Counted from the first letter of the stretch, positions 46,729 through 58,794 are shown. The stretch: 64,000 bases of DNA from Zygaena filipendulae (GCA_907165275.2 OU015668.1:9047658-9111657); one strand, 5' to 3'. Program-made: numbers and translations. Notes: a model not told the origin generated them from the sequence alone.

Positions 46729-47603
46729 TGAAAATTGTTGGGAGATATTTGTGTAAAGCACTCTTCTAATTTCGAAACCTTTATTTTCATGGAGTGAGCA
46801 AAATTATATTTTTTTGTTTCTGGTATTAAACAACGCACGATTTCCAATGAAATACTATTGCAGCTTTATTCGGATATTTAAAGAAAAGAATAGGTAAAAA
46901 TAAGATTAAAGTGTTACTTATAATAAGTTGAATGTAGACAAGACATCCAGGAAATATAGACGGTGAGCTTTATGGACAGTGAGTATTATAATTGCATGGA
47001 ACCGGTGGAGGCACTGGTTGGACCGGTCCCTTAGCGAGGTCAAGTATCGAGGTGGACGCGACCACGGCACCGCCCGCGCCCGACCGGCTTCACAGAAACG
47101 GATTTGCCAAAACCGTTTGAGCAAAAGCAACAAGCGTAATTAATTTTGAAAAAAAAAAAAATGTTGACTGCTGTCAATCATTGAAAGAAATTTGACACAA
47201 AATAAAAAAAGTTTTTCTGACAGCTGTCAACCCATAGGTACACAGGATAGATAATAAATAAAATTAAAGTGTCTGATTTGTAATATCAAAATAACAGCTT
47301 CTTACTAAATGCATGTATATATGAAAGCATTTAAAATATTTATGACAAAAAACAATTAATAGTTTTTTTTTTTAACTCTCGGCAAACAGCAATGCGAATT
47401 TAAAGTTCCCTGAGACACTAAACTAATTACTTTGACTGTGTCATGCGTAGTAGATCCTTTAATTCTTTTTAGACAAAAAATATAAACATGCCTAGATATT
47501 TTTTGATGAAGTGTAGAAAGGTAAATCACTCTTTTAATTAGAATTTATTTTTAGCACCTATTGATTCGGCTAGTATTTGAGTAGATATTCATTTCGCTAT
47601 ATA
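46729..47603. other. No recognisable gene
   Basis: A GC-richer patch at 46990-47110 has an open frame on the minus strand without a recognisable domain. Confidence 0.45.
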
Positions 47604-48046
47604 CAGAGTGAATGTTTGAGACGGGCAGTAAGGGCAGGTACCTTAACCGTTATAATTACAGGAAAACGCTTTTAGGGGACTATCCATAATTTTTTAAGAT
47701 ATTCTGTACTACATTTACAGATTTTGGAATAAATGTACAGTCAGCAAGAAAGTGGTCATTTTACACAAAAAAATTTTAAATGCCAATCGATCCTGTTTCT
47801 CATAAGGATCAAAAGTATCTTCTGGACCGACTGAGGTTTGATTACTTGAAATGTCAGAAATCGCAAAAAGCTTTTCCCATACATTTCGGTAAAAGAGTCA
47901 AACCTCTAAATAAGCAAAACTTTTTGTTATGGGTAGATACGCTATAATCCGCTATAAAGAATACTGGCTGAAAAAGTAGGTAAGTAAAAATAAGTATTAA
48001 ATTACTAGCCTACTGCCTTACTGTCCCGTCTCAAAAATTCATTCTG
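47604..48046. mobile_element. Mariner-type MITE, 443 bp
   Basis: ~35-base inverted ends (CAGAGTGAATGTTTGAGACG and CGTCTCAAAAATTCATTCTG) flanked by TA on both sides. No ORF. The ends differ from those of the element at 43003. Confidence 0.85.
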
Positions 48047-48422
48047 TAGAATTAAATAACAAAGAAAATCGCCTCCATTGGCGTCTTAACTAAAACATTC
48101 GTGAGGCCAACGCCGCTCGCTCTTGCTTGTGAAGTGTGAGGGCAACCAATTTATAAAACAGCCAGTCGAGTAATGTTGTTATGTAAACTTGTACGGCTGG
48201 CCACCTTAATATGTTTGGTCAACAACACGAGTGTTTAATTGCGTACCGTTAATTAGTAACGAAAAGAATTGTACTACGACATTGTAATGAGTCTCATCAC
48301 CATTATTTAATTTGTTATTTGTAAATAAACCCTTGCCTGTGCGATCTGAACTCTGAGATCTCGGGGTTCCCTCGGGAACTCATTACTTACAGGTTATTGG
48401 TACGTAAATCTATATACATACA

Positions 48423-48964
48423 TCTATAGTTATATACTAATATTGTAAGTTTGTTAATTCGGATGTTGACTACTTTTGAAAATCAAAATTCTAATTAGTC
48501 CGTCAGTTAGAAAGTAAAAAAACAATAGACACGTGTTTTTTTTTCTTATTCAAATAAATTAAAATGTACAGAGATAAAGCGCATTAAAGTTTAGGGTGAG
48601 GGGGTCGTGATGTCACTAACCGCTAAAACCGCCATACAAACTGTCCTGATAGGGACGTCACGCGAAATTTCAACTCAATGTATCGCCGTAATTTTTTGAT
48701 TACGTAAAAAAAATAAAAAAATACGTGTCCAATATTTTTTCATAATCTACAAGACGGACTAAAAAAATATTAGTCAACATGCCCATTGTGAGTTTGTGAG
48801 TTTGTGACGTTGTAGGGGGTAATCTCTGGACCTAGGGAACCGATTTTGAAAATTCTTTTACCAGTTGAATACTACAATGTTCCTCAGTCATAGGGTACTT
48901 TTTATACCGGGATTCCCGCGGGAACTCAGAAATTACCGCGGCTGAAACCGCGGGGAACAACTAT
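48423..48964 (+). mobile_element. Helitron split by the MITE at 48461-48784
   Basis: 5' end 48423-48457 (TATATACTAATATTGTAAGT) and the rest 48786-48964 (GACGTTGTAGGGGGTAATCT, ACCGCGGCTGAAACCGCGGG, end CTAT). Confidence 0.72.
48461..48784 (-). mobile_element. Same MITE family, inserted in a Helitron
   Basis: Inverse orientation. Both TGACGTCA sites carry substitutions (TGATGTCA, GGACGTCA). It is bounded left by a Helitron 5' end (48423-48457) and right by the rest of a Helitron (48786-48964). Confidence 0.8.
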
Positions 48965-49778
48965 GTAGTGTTATTATAAAAAAAGCAGTCGTTACGTATG
49001 TGAACTATCGTACCGATAGAGATAATTTCATAATTTTTAAGAACAACAAGGTGTCGCATCGCATGATATAATCGGACTTGCTAAATTATACATATATGGA
49101 CGGCGGACGCAGATAAGCAATAACATGTTACCCCAAAATTAAGTTATTGATGCAGAACGCTCTATTGAGAGAACGTTTTTTTAATTATTTATTTATCTTA
49201 TTACATCGTTTAAATGTGAAAAAATTGCTGAAAATAAAAAAAATATGACATGAAATGACGCTATAATTTTAAAACACGATTTACTTAAAATTTCTCCAAT
49301 GTGGGTTGATACACTATTGCTTAACTATGTCCATATTTATGAAGCAAAACACCATTCGTTTACAAATCACAGTGGTTTTTGTGACGCTATTTCTATTACT
49401 GTAGGTAGCCTCGAGCCTCGTTATGATTAACGTTTATATTAACTATAGAAAACATATACGTTAGAGTGACATAAAAAAATACATCCCTATTGTCCGTCAT
49501 CAAACTTGTTAGATAAAAAAAAAATGCCGTGTTTCCGCAAAAATCAAAACATTGAATAAGCACACGCTTTGTTCTCTCCGGCATCACAATGATTCATAGA
49601 GAATAGAGAACGGTACTTCACTTTTGTTGCCACTGCAATTTAGCCGCAAAGCACCCAGCCATTGTACTCGAATGACCAATTTCAATATTCCGTTCACCGT
49701 ACCCCGTAACATAAGCCACGACGATTCGAAATGGATGGGCTTTCAACTTTTAAACCTGCATCGTTAATTGTATTGATA
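48965..49778. other. No recognisable gene
   Basis: AT-rich, no repeat ends or protein-like ORF seen. Confidence 0.5.
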
Positions 49779-49930
49779 TCCCGTTGGTCTTGTGGTTCGC
49801 AAACCTAGCTGTCTACTACTATGTCACGAATTCGATCCCCCGCTCTAACGGGGATATAATATGTGTGAGTTTGCCTAAAAAGAGTGTAGTATAGACACAA
49901 TATTATGTAGTGACAAGATTTAATTTTGTG
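49779..49930 (+). mobile_element. tRNA-like SINE remnant
   Basis: A-box-like TTGGTCTTGTGGTTCG (49784-49799) and B-box-like GAATTCGATCCCC (49828-49840), at roughly normal pol III spacing, followed by AT-rich sequence. Confidence 0.4.
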
Positions 49931-50010
49931 TTTGTTTGTAATAAAAACCACTAAACTGATTTTGAAAATGTATGTTATAAAAAGATGTGTTTACAAAAAA
50001 CAGTGTATGT

Positions 50011-50190
50011 AATCACCCGCGGTAATTTCGGAGTTCCCGCGAGGATTCCAGGATAAAATGTAATTAAAAACCTTCCTCATGAATCACTCTATCTATTGAT
50101 GAAAACCACATAAAAATCCGTTGCGAAAGATCTAAGCATAGGTACATGGACAGAAAGATAGCGGGAAGCGACTTTGTTTAATACTATGTT
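50011..50190 (-). mobile_element. Helitron, inverse, CTAG end lost
   Basis: AATCACCCGCGGTAATTTCG and ATGAATCACTCTATCTATTG, sub-type of 16426. Confidence 0.65.
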
Positions 50191-50262
50191 GTATGAAATA
50201 TAGCAGTTGTCTATGGTATTTACAAGCATTCCATAGGGGATTAAGTAAGATTCGGTTTGAAT

Positions 50263-50586
50263 GGGGATGTTGACTACTTTTAAAAATCAAAATTCTAATT
50301 AGTCCGTCAGTTAGAAAATAAAAAAACAATAGACACCTATTTTTTGCTTTTTCAAATAAATTAAAATATACAGAGATAAAGCGCATTAAAGTTTAGGGTG
50401 AGGGGGTCGTGACGTCACTAACCACAAAAACCGCCATACAAACTGACAGAATAGTGACGTCACGCGAAATTTCAACTCAATATATCGCCGTTGTTTTTTG
50501 ATTACGTAAAAAAATAAAAAATACGTGTCCAATATTTTTTTATAATCTACAAGACGGACTAAAAAAAAAAATTAGTCAACATGCCC
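50263..50586 (-). mobile_element. MITE with paired TGACGTCA palindromes
   Basis: Complete copy in inverse orientation with both palindromes intact. Its right end is partly repeated at 50690-50732. Confidence 0.82.
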
Positions 50587-50689
50587 ATTAAATCCGGACA
50601 GTCGGACCAGAGTGGCCAGACCGATGAGGCTGTGCACCAGCCTGCAGTGTGCACTGACCGAGCACGCCCCGGCTCCACTGCGCCTTGCC

Positions 50690-50732
50690 GATCTACAAGA
50701 CGAACTAAAAAAAAAATTAGTCCACATGCCTA
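50690..50732 (-). repeat. Terminal fragment of the TGACGTCA MITE
   Basis: ATCTACAAGACGAACTAAAA through TTAGTCCACATGCC repeats the last ~45 bp of the MITE ending at 50586. The two are separated by 103 bp of GC-rich unique sequence. Confidence 0.7.
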
Positions 50733-51379
50733 TTGTGAGTTGTGACCACAACAAAGTCAAGTAAGTATACTGATTTCCGATGCTTTTGTACCCATCGCAA
50801 CGCATTTCCTTGATATTATATAAAGCGCAGGCTATTTTTAAAAGCTTTTATTTAACTTGCACTGATCTGAATAATTATACAATATGCCGACGACACTTTA
50901 CCTTCATTCGAAATATTTCACTATCATAATATGATATAGTTATTTGGGTCAACAAGTTTATCAGTGCTCCAAGGCGTGTCGATCTAAGTCTGAGACCTGC
51001 ACAATGCTAGCATTGTGTAGTCTATCTGTGTCAGAAATACTGTCTATCTTTTAATGTATTTGGTTTACGTATTCTTTTGTCTTTGTCTTGAGGATAAATC
51101 TGGAACGATTAACTGCATTGCATCAGTCATTTTTATGCTTAAAATCTTCATAGCTGCCGCGGAAGACATTAGTAAATGAGTTCATTTTTATTACAATAGA
51201 TACTGACAAAATAATATTTGTTTCATTTTTTAAGAACCAAGAAGCTATAACATGTATCTATTGTTTATTTTAAGTTTCCTGTATGAAACTTATAAACGTA
51301 AAAAGTTATTATCAAGTTTCTGAACGAATGCAGTATAAGTGTAGGGAAGAATAAAGTATTATTGGAAGTTTTTGGCAGG

Positions 51380-51706
51380 CATCGAAGATGGCGGTTCAGT
51401 CTTTTATTTTCGTGTCAATTAAAAATTGTTCAAAGTGGATTTTGTTGTGTTTTATGGTACTGTATTGGACAATAATTTTCACAGAGACAGATTTTTGTGT
51501 GCTCAAGAAGATATAAATTTCGAGCTGATTTCTTCGGTATCCTCCAAGAGCTCCGAGAAAGTTCGTCTATTCAGTACCATGGCCTACAAGTTCAAACCGT
51601 ACAACGATGCTAAACGCTAATTTGTGCATTTAACTAACTCATTTTACTTGAAACTGGCTAAATGCATTATATGCGAAAGCCAATAAGAAGAAGAAAAGAA
51701 AGAATA
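51380..51706 (+). repeat. Possible retroposon starting at GAAGATGGCGG
   Basis: It begins near TCGAAGATGGCGGTTCAGTC, a common retroposon 5' start resembling a YY1 site. It ends CTTGAAACTGGCTAAATGCA and AAGAAGAAGAAAAGAAAG, a tail shared with 28212-28479. A 64-codon ORF inside (51426-51620) has no recognisable domain. Confidence 0.4.
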
Positions 51707-51770
51707 AAGTATTATTGAATCGTAATGTCTTTCATTATCATTTCGACGTGCCATACTGCTTTTTTTATTA

Positions 51771-51940
51771 ACAGCCTAGGCTAGACGATTGATTGACCAC
51801 AGCTCACGATGTTACGTGACGGTGTGATCGAAGATTGTTAACACACCTACTCTGGAATGGGAACTGTCTTTCAAGTAGCATTGCTGGAATACACCGTTAG
51901 ATGCTTGGCGACAGATTTTCAACTTGAAATTTCTAGGTAG
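51771..51940 (+). repeat. Dispersed repeat (CACCTGATG family), diverged
   Basis: GTGACGGTGTGATCGAAGAT, GATGCTTGGCGACAGATTTT; no clear ends. Confidence 0.55.
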
Positions 51941-52202
51941 CTAAGTAACAAAATATTGTATTTTGATGCACTTATGATAGCCATCATGAACTTGCTGTAG
52001 AACTTGGACTTTCATTGTTTTCATGCAAACTGTCTGTAGGTACTCGAAATATCATCGACCGCAATATTTGCTTCATTTGTAATACTATTTTAAAATTATA
52101 GTCGACGCGACGTGTGGTGTCGTCACGTTTGTGCTTTTCTCTATAGAAGCATTAGGTATATTGGTCAAACTCAAACTATGGGAAGGAAAAAATAAAATAA
52201 AA

Positions 52203-52317
52203 AATTATAGGAAGCTAGGTAGTCCTGACTCCTGAGTGACATAGAGTACTTTTTATGCCAAAATTCACTCCCGGGAACTCCGAAATTACCGCGGGTGTAA
52301 ACGCGGGGGACGGCTAG
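52203..52317 (+). mobile_element. Helitron 3' half
   Basis: TATAGGAAGCTAGGTAGTCC to GGGGGACGGCTAG. Confidence 0.68.
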
Positions 52318-52836
52318 TACTATGTAAAGAAGATAAGGAAGAAGAACTACCTATAAGCCAGATTTTTGCAGCAAATAAACAACAATAATACTTTCTGTTT
52401 TTAATTTTTTTGCTATTGTATTAAAGTGTTTTTCATTTCATTCATTCAATAATAATTAATGGATACAAGGACTGAACAACATAATATTATGTAGAGATCA
52501 CGAAAACCTACTAGCAATGATAATATTGCCTACAAGAGTCATATTGTAGATATTGTAGATATATCTACTATTTACTGAGCTGGGTCGCAATTTCGTGATA
52601 CTGTATTTTACACAGCTATACAATTTTCTAGTTACATTCATAATATGTTTCGGTAAAACCAAGTACTAAAAATTATCTTTATCTCCATTAGCTTTATCTT
52701 GTTGTTACAATAATAAAGATAAAAAGTTATTAGTGAAACTTTTCTATGTACCTATAAACATATGGGTTGTAGGTAAAATACAACCTGACTCATACTTACT
52801 AAATAATAATAACTAAGTATGGATCCTTGTTTGTTT

Positions 52837-53228
52837 TAGGGTTGGCACCTTTTTTGGAAAAAATATTATTATTTTTCCGAAAAAAGACGCAAAAGTGTAG
52901 GTCCTTTTGGGAAATGCAGGGAAAAAAATAGGAGGTGAGTACATATTTATTCTTAATCATCATGTATCGGGCAGCATTCATCTATAAATTATTGCTATTT
53001 CCGTTTTTTGCCGCATATTATGCGTTTCGTTCTGACTTCTGATATCCTCTGTATTGCGCTGCGGGTGCATTCAAACCTTAAAGTTAATATAAAAAAGGGC
53101 GACAGTTGGATAACAAATTATATTCTTTGGACTATATTATGTATTATTTTTCTATAATATATAAATAGTATAATTGACTGAAATATAGTACGATACCATA
53201 TTATAGTATAGTACGGGCGGTAACCCTA
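52837..53228. mobile_element. hAT-type MITE, uninterrupted copy
   Basis: 392 bp with ends TAGGGTTGGCACC and GGCGGTAACCCTA and 8 bp duplication GTTTGTTT (52829-52836, 53229-53236). The sequence GGGCAGCATTCATCT is the empty site of the insertion seen in the copy at 2415. Confidence 0.88.
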
Positions 53229-53632
53229 GTTTGTTTGTGCTATACCGCTCGCTCCTGCTCCTCCGATTGCCATGAAACTATGGTGGGTTTCAATGCGTTC
53301 GCTGGGAAAACTTCACAATTCCTTTTCGTAGTATCGCATACATTTAAATCACCAAGAGAGATCGATATAGGATGTGACATATCTTGGCCGGTGGTTAAGA
53401 AATCTTAAATATCAAGTGCAAGTGTCAAAAACATTAAAGAGCACCTACCTATAAGCAAATTTGCTGCAACAATAAGTGGTTCAGTATCACAAGCATTAAC
53501 GGCTTAATCTAGACAAATTCTTCGTCTCCATTATCTTGAATAGTGGAATCAGATAGGACAGACCATGGACAGACGTAATCAGAGATAGGATAGGAATCGG
53601 AAGATTGGATAGGAATCGGACGATAATTTACA

Positions 53633-53815
53633 AAATGTGGATGTTTTGATGTTTGGATGTTTGTTACTCAATCACGCTTAAACGGCTGAACGGATTTGGA
53701 TGAAATTTTGCATGCACGTTGTCAGGGGTACAGAGAAGGACATAGGGTACTTTTATCCCGGAATTCCCGAGGGAACTCCGAAATTACCGCGGGTGAAACC
53801 TCGGTGCACAGCTAG
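53633..53815 (+). mobile_element. Helitron, 5' tip missing
   Basis: TGTGGATGTTTTGATGTTTG to GGTGCACAGCTAG; very close to the copy at 40222. Confidence 0.78.
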
Positions 53816-55296
53816 TACGTAATATCCTCAGAGAACATTAAGTTATAACGAGTTATGGAGAGTCCTGGATTTGAGTTTGTTTTACTTTGAAACCCTTTCT
53901 AAGGGTGCCTTGTAATGTGGTCTTGTTTTGTGAAGTCTACACTTGAAATGTGTATCCCAATAAATAAATAAATAATCGAGCTTAATTAAAACTGTATGTC
54001 TGGCCTATGAATTTCATCAAATCAGAATTTTGTTCCATCTTTAATTTAGTACCTAGATTCAAATTCATAACAAAGACTTTATATTTCTAAGTTTTATTAA
54101 AATCTACTTTTATCGTTATTTATTATACCTATATATTTTTTATTATAATTATTACTAGTTCCACTAGTTTCTCGGTAATTTAGATTTTTTATTACATTAG
54201 GTAGGTAGGTACCTATATTATGTAAAGAACATTCCGCTACACTTAACCACTGCCGACAACGATTGTGTTTCGCAGTTTGAAAAACTTTAGACGTTACTTG
54301 TTACAAGTTACATGTTTGGTTACAAGTTTTTAACATCTTCATTTCTTTTATTATTTTAAGACCGTATACATTTAATTATTCTGAATTGATATACAAATAC
54401 AATTCCATACCTACTAATATTCAAACTGCAAAATCTGTCTATCTATCCTTAACAAGCCAAAACGCTGATAAGATTTCTATAAAATTCGCGATTTATTTCA
54501 ATTAAAGCTAAAAGTCTAAAAATCAGCCAAAAGCCAAGCCAATCCTTGATTATAAAATACATACCTATTCCTTATTGTATTTGAAAAAGATTTTACTTAA
54601 TAAAAAAGTCAAGGCTCTCTTATATTATTATATTGAACATTCAGATTTAATTAAGGATGCGAAACAAACCGCTCCACTCGTACCTATATTAAATTAATAA
54701 AGAAAAAAATATTTTAACTCAGTAAGGTAAAAACAGAAGAAAAAAATGTAACCATTGAACGTAGGTAATGCACTTATTACTAAAACCGGCCTCATTGTAT
54801 TTATTATTATTATATCGAAGAATTAAATTACATTAGGCAAAATATTGCACAAGACGAGTTTTGTTTGCAAGAACAATCGCTAAATAAATTTACTCAATTC
54901 TTATATCAAACAAAACGGTTCATAACTAAAAACAAACGGCTCGAAACTTGTAATTGCACAAGAATTTACCTACTTATAATAGATGCAACGAAAACAATAT
55001 GGACTGATTTCGTGTAACACGAACCTGCATGGGTCTGTTCGAATTCAGAAGGTATAAAACCTAACTAACTACCTATATATTGCGAACATTATTGTGTATT
55101 GCATGAAATATGAAACTTTAGACCAATTTTTATGCACTCCTAAACAATAAAACTAGAATTACTATCCTTCCTAGTTCTAGGAAGTCGAACGACCCTCTCT
55201 GAGATCACTGAGTAAGGACATCTGCATGTTGTAAATGGTCCAAATGAAACGGTACCTAACTTTGCAACAAGAAATTATCAGTAGTTGTTGACTAAC
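53816..55296. other. Probable first intron of the BicDR gene
   Basis: Very AT-rich. From 55296 downward it is intron by the splice donor; no acceptor with a coiled-coil exon was recognised. Confidence 0.45.
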
Positions 55297-55743
55297 CTCA
55301 ACTTTTCTGGAGTATTCCTCGTTCAGACGCTCCTGCTCTTTCTTCAGTTCTTCGTTTTTATCCAATAGCGCTTTGCCGAGTTCAGCTGCGAGTAGCAAAT
55401 CGGATTCCTTCTGCTGCAGCTGACTCCAGACATCTGGCTCCGGTCCCACATCCATCGCAGCGACTGTATTTGTTGACATCTCTTTCACGTACTGCTCCAA
55501 ATCCTCATAAAAGCTCTCGTCGGATAAACTGAGTACGCTCGGTGTTATCCTTGTCCCACTTCTGCTCCTACTCCTTCTGGATTTACCGACAGGCGTCGAT
55601 GCCCTTGTGTTTCCTCTACCCACAAACTCTGTTTCATCTGCGAGGAAATTGGGCGTTTTTGGATCTGGTGGTTCTATTTCAGTGTAATTAGGACTCTTTA
55701 TGTTTCTACTTCTACTAATATTTGCACAAACTTCACCGGCCAT
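55297..55743 (-). CDS. BicDR: First coding exon of a BICD-related dynein cargo adaptor (BicDR/BICDL type)
   Basis: The exon encodes 149 residues from a methionine to a GAG|GTTAGT splice donor, so the gene continues toward lower coordinates. Residues 1-75 are low-complexity, with a basic Ser/Arg patch at about 55-64. From about residue 105 a coiled coil begins (QLQQKESDLLLAAELGKALL), containing AAELG at 119-123. This is the AAxxG 'CC1 box' of BICD, BICDR, HAP1 and Spindly adaptors, which contacts the dynein light-intermediate chain. BICDR proteins link dynein-dynactin to vesicles such as Rab6 carriers. The wording around the box is closest to BICDR, but Spindly or HAP1/Milton relatives are not fully excluded. 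Reading past the donor gives 39 residues unlike the family, so the splice is preferred. Later exons were not found in the window; introns may be long or exons short. The gene is divergent from the ODAD1-like gene at 58795. Confidence 0.8.
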
Positions 55744-55823
55744 TTAATATAAAAACTGAATGTTACTAAAAATTTCTATTGCGAATAAAAATTATTGAAT
55801 TATGGAGTAATTTAAAAAAAAAA

Positions 55824-55958
55824 TTAACTTTGAACTATTTTAGTGTAATTGTTCTTTTTGAAAAATTTCTCGATCGCCTGTTGGAGTTTCACCGTTTTCG
55901 GTAGTTTCACGTTTTTGAATATGTTCCTCGGGATGTCGAAATCCTTCTTCAATGCCAT
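55824..55958 (-). CDS. Small 44-codon ORF just upstream of the BicDR exon
   Basis: This ORF starts at an ATG with A at -3 and G at +4 and ends TAA, 80 bp before the BicDR start, in the likely 5' leader of that gene. The product is lysine-rich (LPKTVKLQQAIEKFF is typical). It has no signal peptide or membrane segment and no family I recognise. A stop lies a few codons upstream in the same frame and no splice acceptor lies between, so the ATG is the likely start. A longer ORF in another frame (55840-56025) overlaps it and looks less protein-like. It may be an upstream ORF, a short conserved peptide, or chance; only conservation can decide. Confidence 0.35.
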   Translation of the reverse strand: MALKKDFDIPRNIFKNVKLPKTVKLQQAIEKFFKKNNYTKIVQS

Positions 55959-56224
55959 TATAATGATTTTGAACGATCACAGTTAACGTAACATTTCCCA
56001 GGTCACTGACATCACAATTAAACACTGTACATGAACACGCATCCGTGACGTTTTTTCGTTTGCACTCGCGGCGCGGCTTTGAACAGCAAAGGTGTTGCCT
56101 CGACTACGGCCCGTACACAAAAGAGGAGCGTAAACCTTTGGGGCAGAACGGGGCTCGGTGCCATAGAGTATGAAAATAATACTTGTAGCAAGGTATGTAC
56201 ATATGTACCTACACTACTATACAA

Positions 56225-56397
56225 AGTAAAGTTTATAAGTTTTGCTGTAGGGAGTAATCACTAGAACTACTAAATCGGCTCTAAAAATTCTTTCAAACTA
56301 AAATATTCTTGAGATTGCATACTTTTGATATTAAAACAAAGAGTTTCCGCGGGAATACCGAAATTCATGCGGGTGAAACCCCCGGGGGACCAGTTAG
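56225..56397 (+). mobile_element. Helitron, end TTAG
   Basis: TGTAGGGAGTAATCACTAGA and ATGCGGGTGAAACCCCCGGG. Confidence 0.62.
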
Positions 56398-56670
56398 TCA
56401 ATATGCCCATAATCAGTAGCTACTGTGATGCTATTAACGACTGTCTATAGAATTAGTCATAAGCACTTGATTTGTGATAAGTAATCAATGAAATTGATAT
56501 CCATAAAGTTTTTATCGATAAACCAATGATTGTCTTAATTATACCTTCCTATATATGTAAAACAATACTTAATAAGATTGATTTATCAGTCATGTTCTAT
56601 GTTATTATCAGCTTGTAATCCTTTTGAACAATATCGAACATAAATAAGGCAACTTTATATATATTGGTGT

Positions 56671-57156
56671 ATGCGTAGGTATCACCGTCTAATTGCACCC
56701 CTAATACCAAACAGCAATAAGAGACTATTCCAATGCCCTGTACCTCACGTTAGAACCTCTTTGGCACAAAACTATTTTAACTGCCTAGCTCCTAGGATAT
56801 ACAACAAAATTATAAAAAAAGATAGAAACATTAAAAATTGTAGCAACCACGAAATTAAAAAAATTATTATACAATGGCTCACTCAATTTAACTACGACGA
56901 GTTTGAGAGAGTTGTCTCGGTGTAATGGAAGGTGCACTATGCCGAGATAACTCTCACACATACAGTGAGTTTGGAGAGGAGTGGGTTTGGTTTTTATTGG
57001 TTTAAATCTAAGTATAGTATAGTGTAGTACATAGTGTTATTTAAATTTTTTAAGACTTCTGTTATTTATAATAGTGAAGCACTACGAGTTGGTAACGCTG
57101 GCTTCTGAAACACAGGTTTATCCTACATCAGAAGCCAGCAGCTCTTTGTATTAGAA

Positions 57157-57187
<31 letters not shown>
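56671..57187 (+). mobile_element. 5'-truncated LINE with 3' hairpin and poly(A)
   Basis: 56671-56925 encodes the last ~84 residues of a non-LTR reverse-transcriptase ORF (RTSLAQNYFNCLAPRIYNKI is characteristic). The 3' UTR ends with a perfect 12 bp stem (57097-57108 with 57128-57139) and 24 A residues at 57164-57187. Left edge uncertain. Confidence 0.7.
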
Positions 57188-58044
57188 TATTTCACAGACT
57201 TCTCTTAAAATTATACAAGCACCTCTTTGAAATTCAATGACTACAGCTATATTACTAAAAAATATTTAGTCATTGATAAATAATCCGTATAGCAGGTCTT
57301 GCATATAAAGATGCAGTAAAACTTCGAACGACAGATAAGTGCAAAACTTACATAAAGATAGTGTCTTATCTATGAATAAGATAATCTATGACCAAACACG
57401 TGCGTCAGAGCGAAACAGTATGCCGCAGGTAGACTGAAAGCCTTCACGGTAGAAAAGGATGAATGTATACCACCAAGGTGACTGCAAATTTAGTGGACAG
57501 CATTGGACATTCAAAAATGGTGTGCTGGAATATTTTTATACAGTTTCGAAAACTTATTTATTAATACATGTAAATAAGTCTAGGAAATGATCTCATAATG
57601 ATTCCATCGTCGTTAGTGTAAATAAAACATATAAAAGAACTGTATAAAGTGTATAATAAAAACCTACGTTTCGTATAAAAAAGAAAACCTTGACTTTACC
57701 ATTATGGTAATAGAGATTAGTCATTATTTTTATCGATTTCCAATGTTATTTTTGTATCGGATCGCCAAACTGGCGAATATAAACTGAAAGATTGACCTGA
57801 ATACAAATTTAATATCGGTCTTTAATTAGTGAATATCAGTCAACTACTATTAGATATTACTTGTTAATGATGATAAAAATGTAAATAATATTAAAAATTA
57901 AATGCGAGCAGACAACCAGCCGGATGAAAACAAACTATGAGAGACCAACCAGAACGCACGCACGCTACCTAATACAACTAATAAAGAATCAATCCAAAAT
58001 TCAGTAGGTAACCTGAAAATGGCGGTTAAAATTTTTCATGGAAA
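57188..58044. other. Intergenic DNA between BicDR and the ODAD1-like gene
   Basis: AT-rich, no repeat with ends. The ODAD1-like promoter should lie right of here (58403-58794), but no strong TATA box was seen. Confidence 0.4.
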
Positions 58045-58287
58045 ATCGTCTTTTTTTTATGTCACAGGGGGCAAACGGGCAAGTGGTACACCTGATGGTA
58101 AGTGATTACCGCCGCCCATGGACATCTGCATCACCAGAAGGCATGCAGGTGCGTTGCCGACCTGGAATGGGGATGGGAACTGGCTTTCAAGTGGGGCTGC
58201 CGGAACACACCGTTAGGTGCTTGGCGACAGATTTGCAACTTGAAGGTGGCAGCTAGCCAGCCGGGCACTAGAGAGCGCCCTACCACC
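58045..58287 (+). repeat. Dispersed repeat (CACCTGATG family), best copy
   Basis: CACCTGATGGTAAGTGATTA, ACCGCCGCCCATGGACATCT and GCCCTACCACC; directly followed by an inverted SINE head. Overlapping ORFs here are repeat-derived and not genes. Confidence 0.6.
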
Positions 58288-58402
58288 ATGCTATGGTTTC
58301 CTCACGATGTTTTCCTTTGCCGACAACTCAAGCTCATTGTTAGGATTTGAATCTACACCTTGCGGCGTTTAATCTGAAGGCACTAACCACTGAGCTATCA
58401 AC
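58288..58402 (-). mobile_element. Second-family SINE head fragment
   Basis: The complement starts GTTGATAGCTCAGTGGTTAG (A box), continues to GATTCAAATCC (B box) and GAGCTTGAGTTGTCGGC, matching 12735. It directly joins the unrelated repeat 58045-58287. Confidence 0.65.
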
Positions 58403-58794
58403 CTGAAAATTGCGTTAAATTTTTTTGATGGAAAATCTAAACTATACAATCGTTGAAACCGCGAGTAATGACTAGTCTAGCTTTTACGGAAAAATACTCC
58501 CAACTCAAAGCGGTTGCCCGCGACTATTGCCCGGTATTGATCAAATATTGAGTTAATGGAAAGATACTATAGTTACTTCAAATGTCACTATTTACTTACT
58601 ACTTACCCCGTAAGGTTTCGTGAGGCAAACCGCGTTTTTATTCAAGACGTATAAAAACTCAGTAGGTACATCTTTGATTAATTTTGTTGATACAATAAGA
58701 GCTTTATATATATGTCACCTTTTAAGGAAACTAGTTAAAAGAAAAGTTCCTGTGATAACAAGACGTTTAAAAGGAACTCAAGAAATATTGCAAA

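Noticed and set aside
46918..47133. Minus-strand ORF in a GC-richer patch, considered as a BicDR downstream exon
   Set aside because: No coiled-coil or adaptor-like residues, and no good splice sites around it.
51426..51620. 64-codon ORF
   Set aside because: No recognisable domain; it lies within a probable retroposon.
58038..58350. Two overlapping ORFs
   Set aside because: They are translations of a dispersed repeat that occurs at 4050 and 51771 without these frames.
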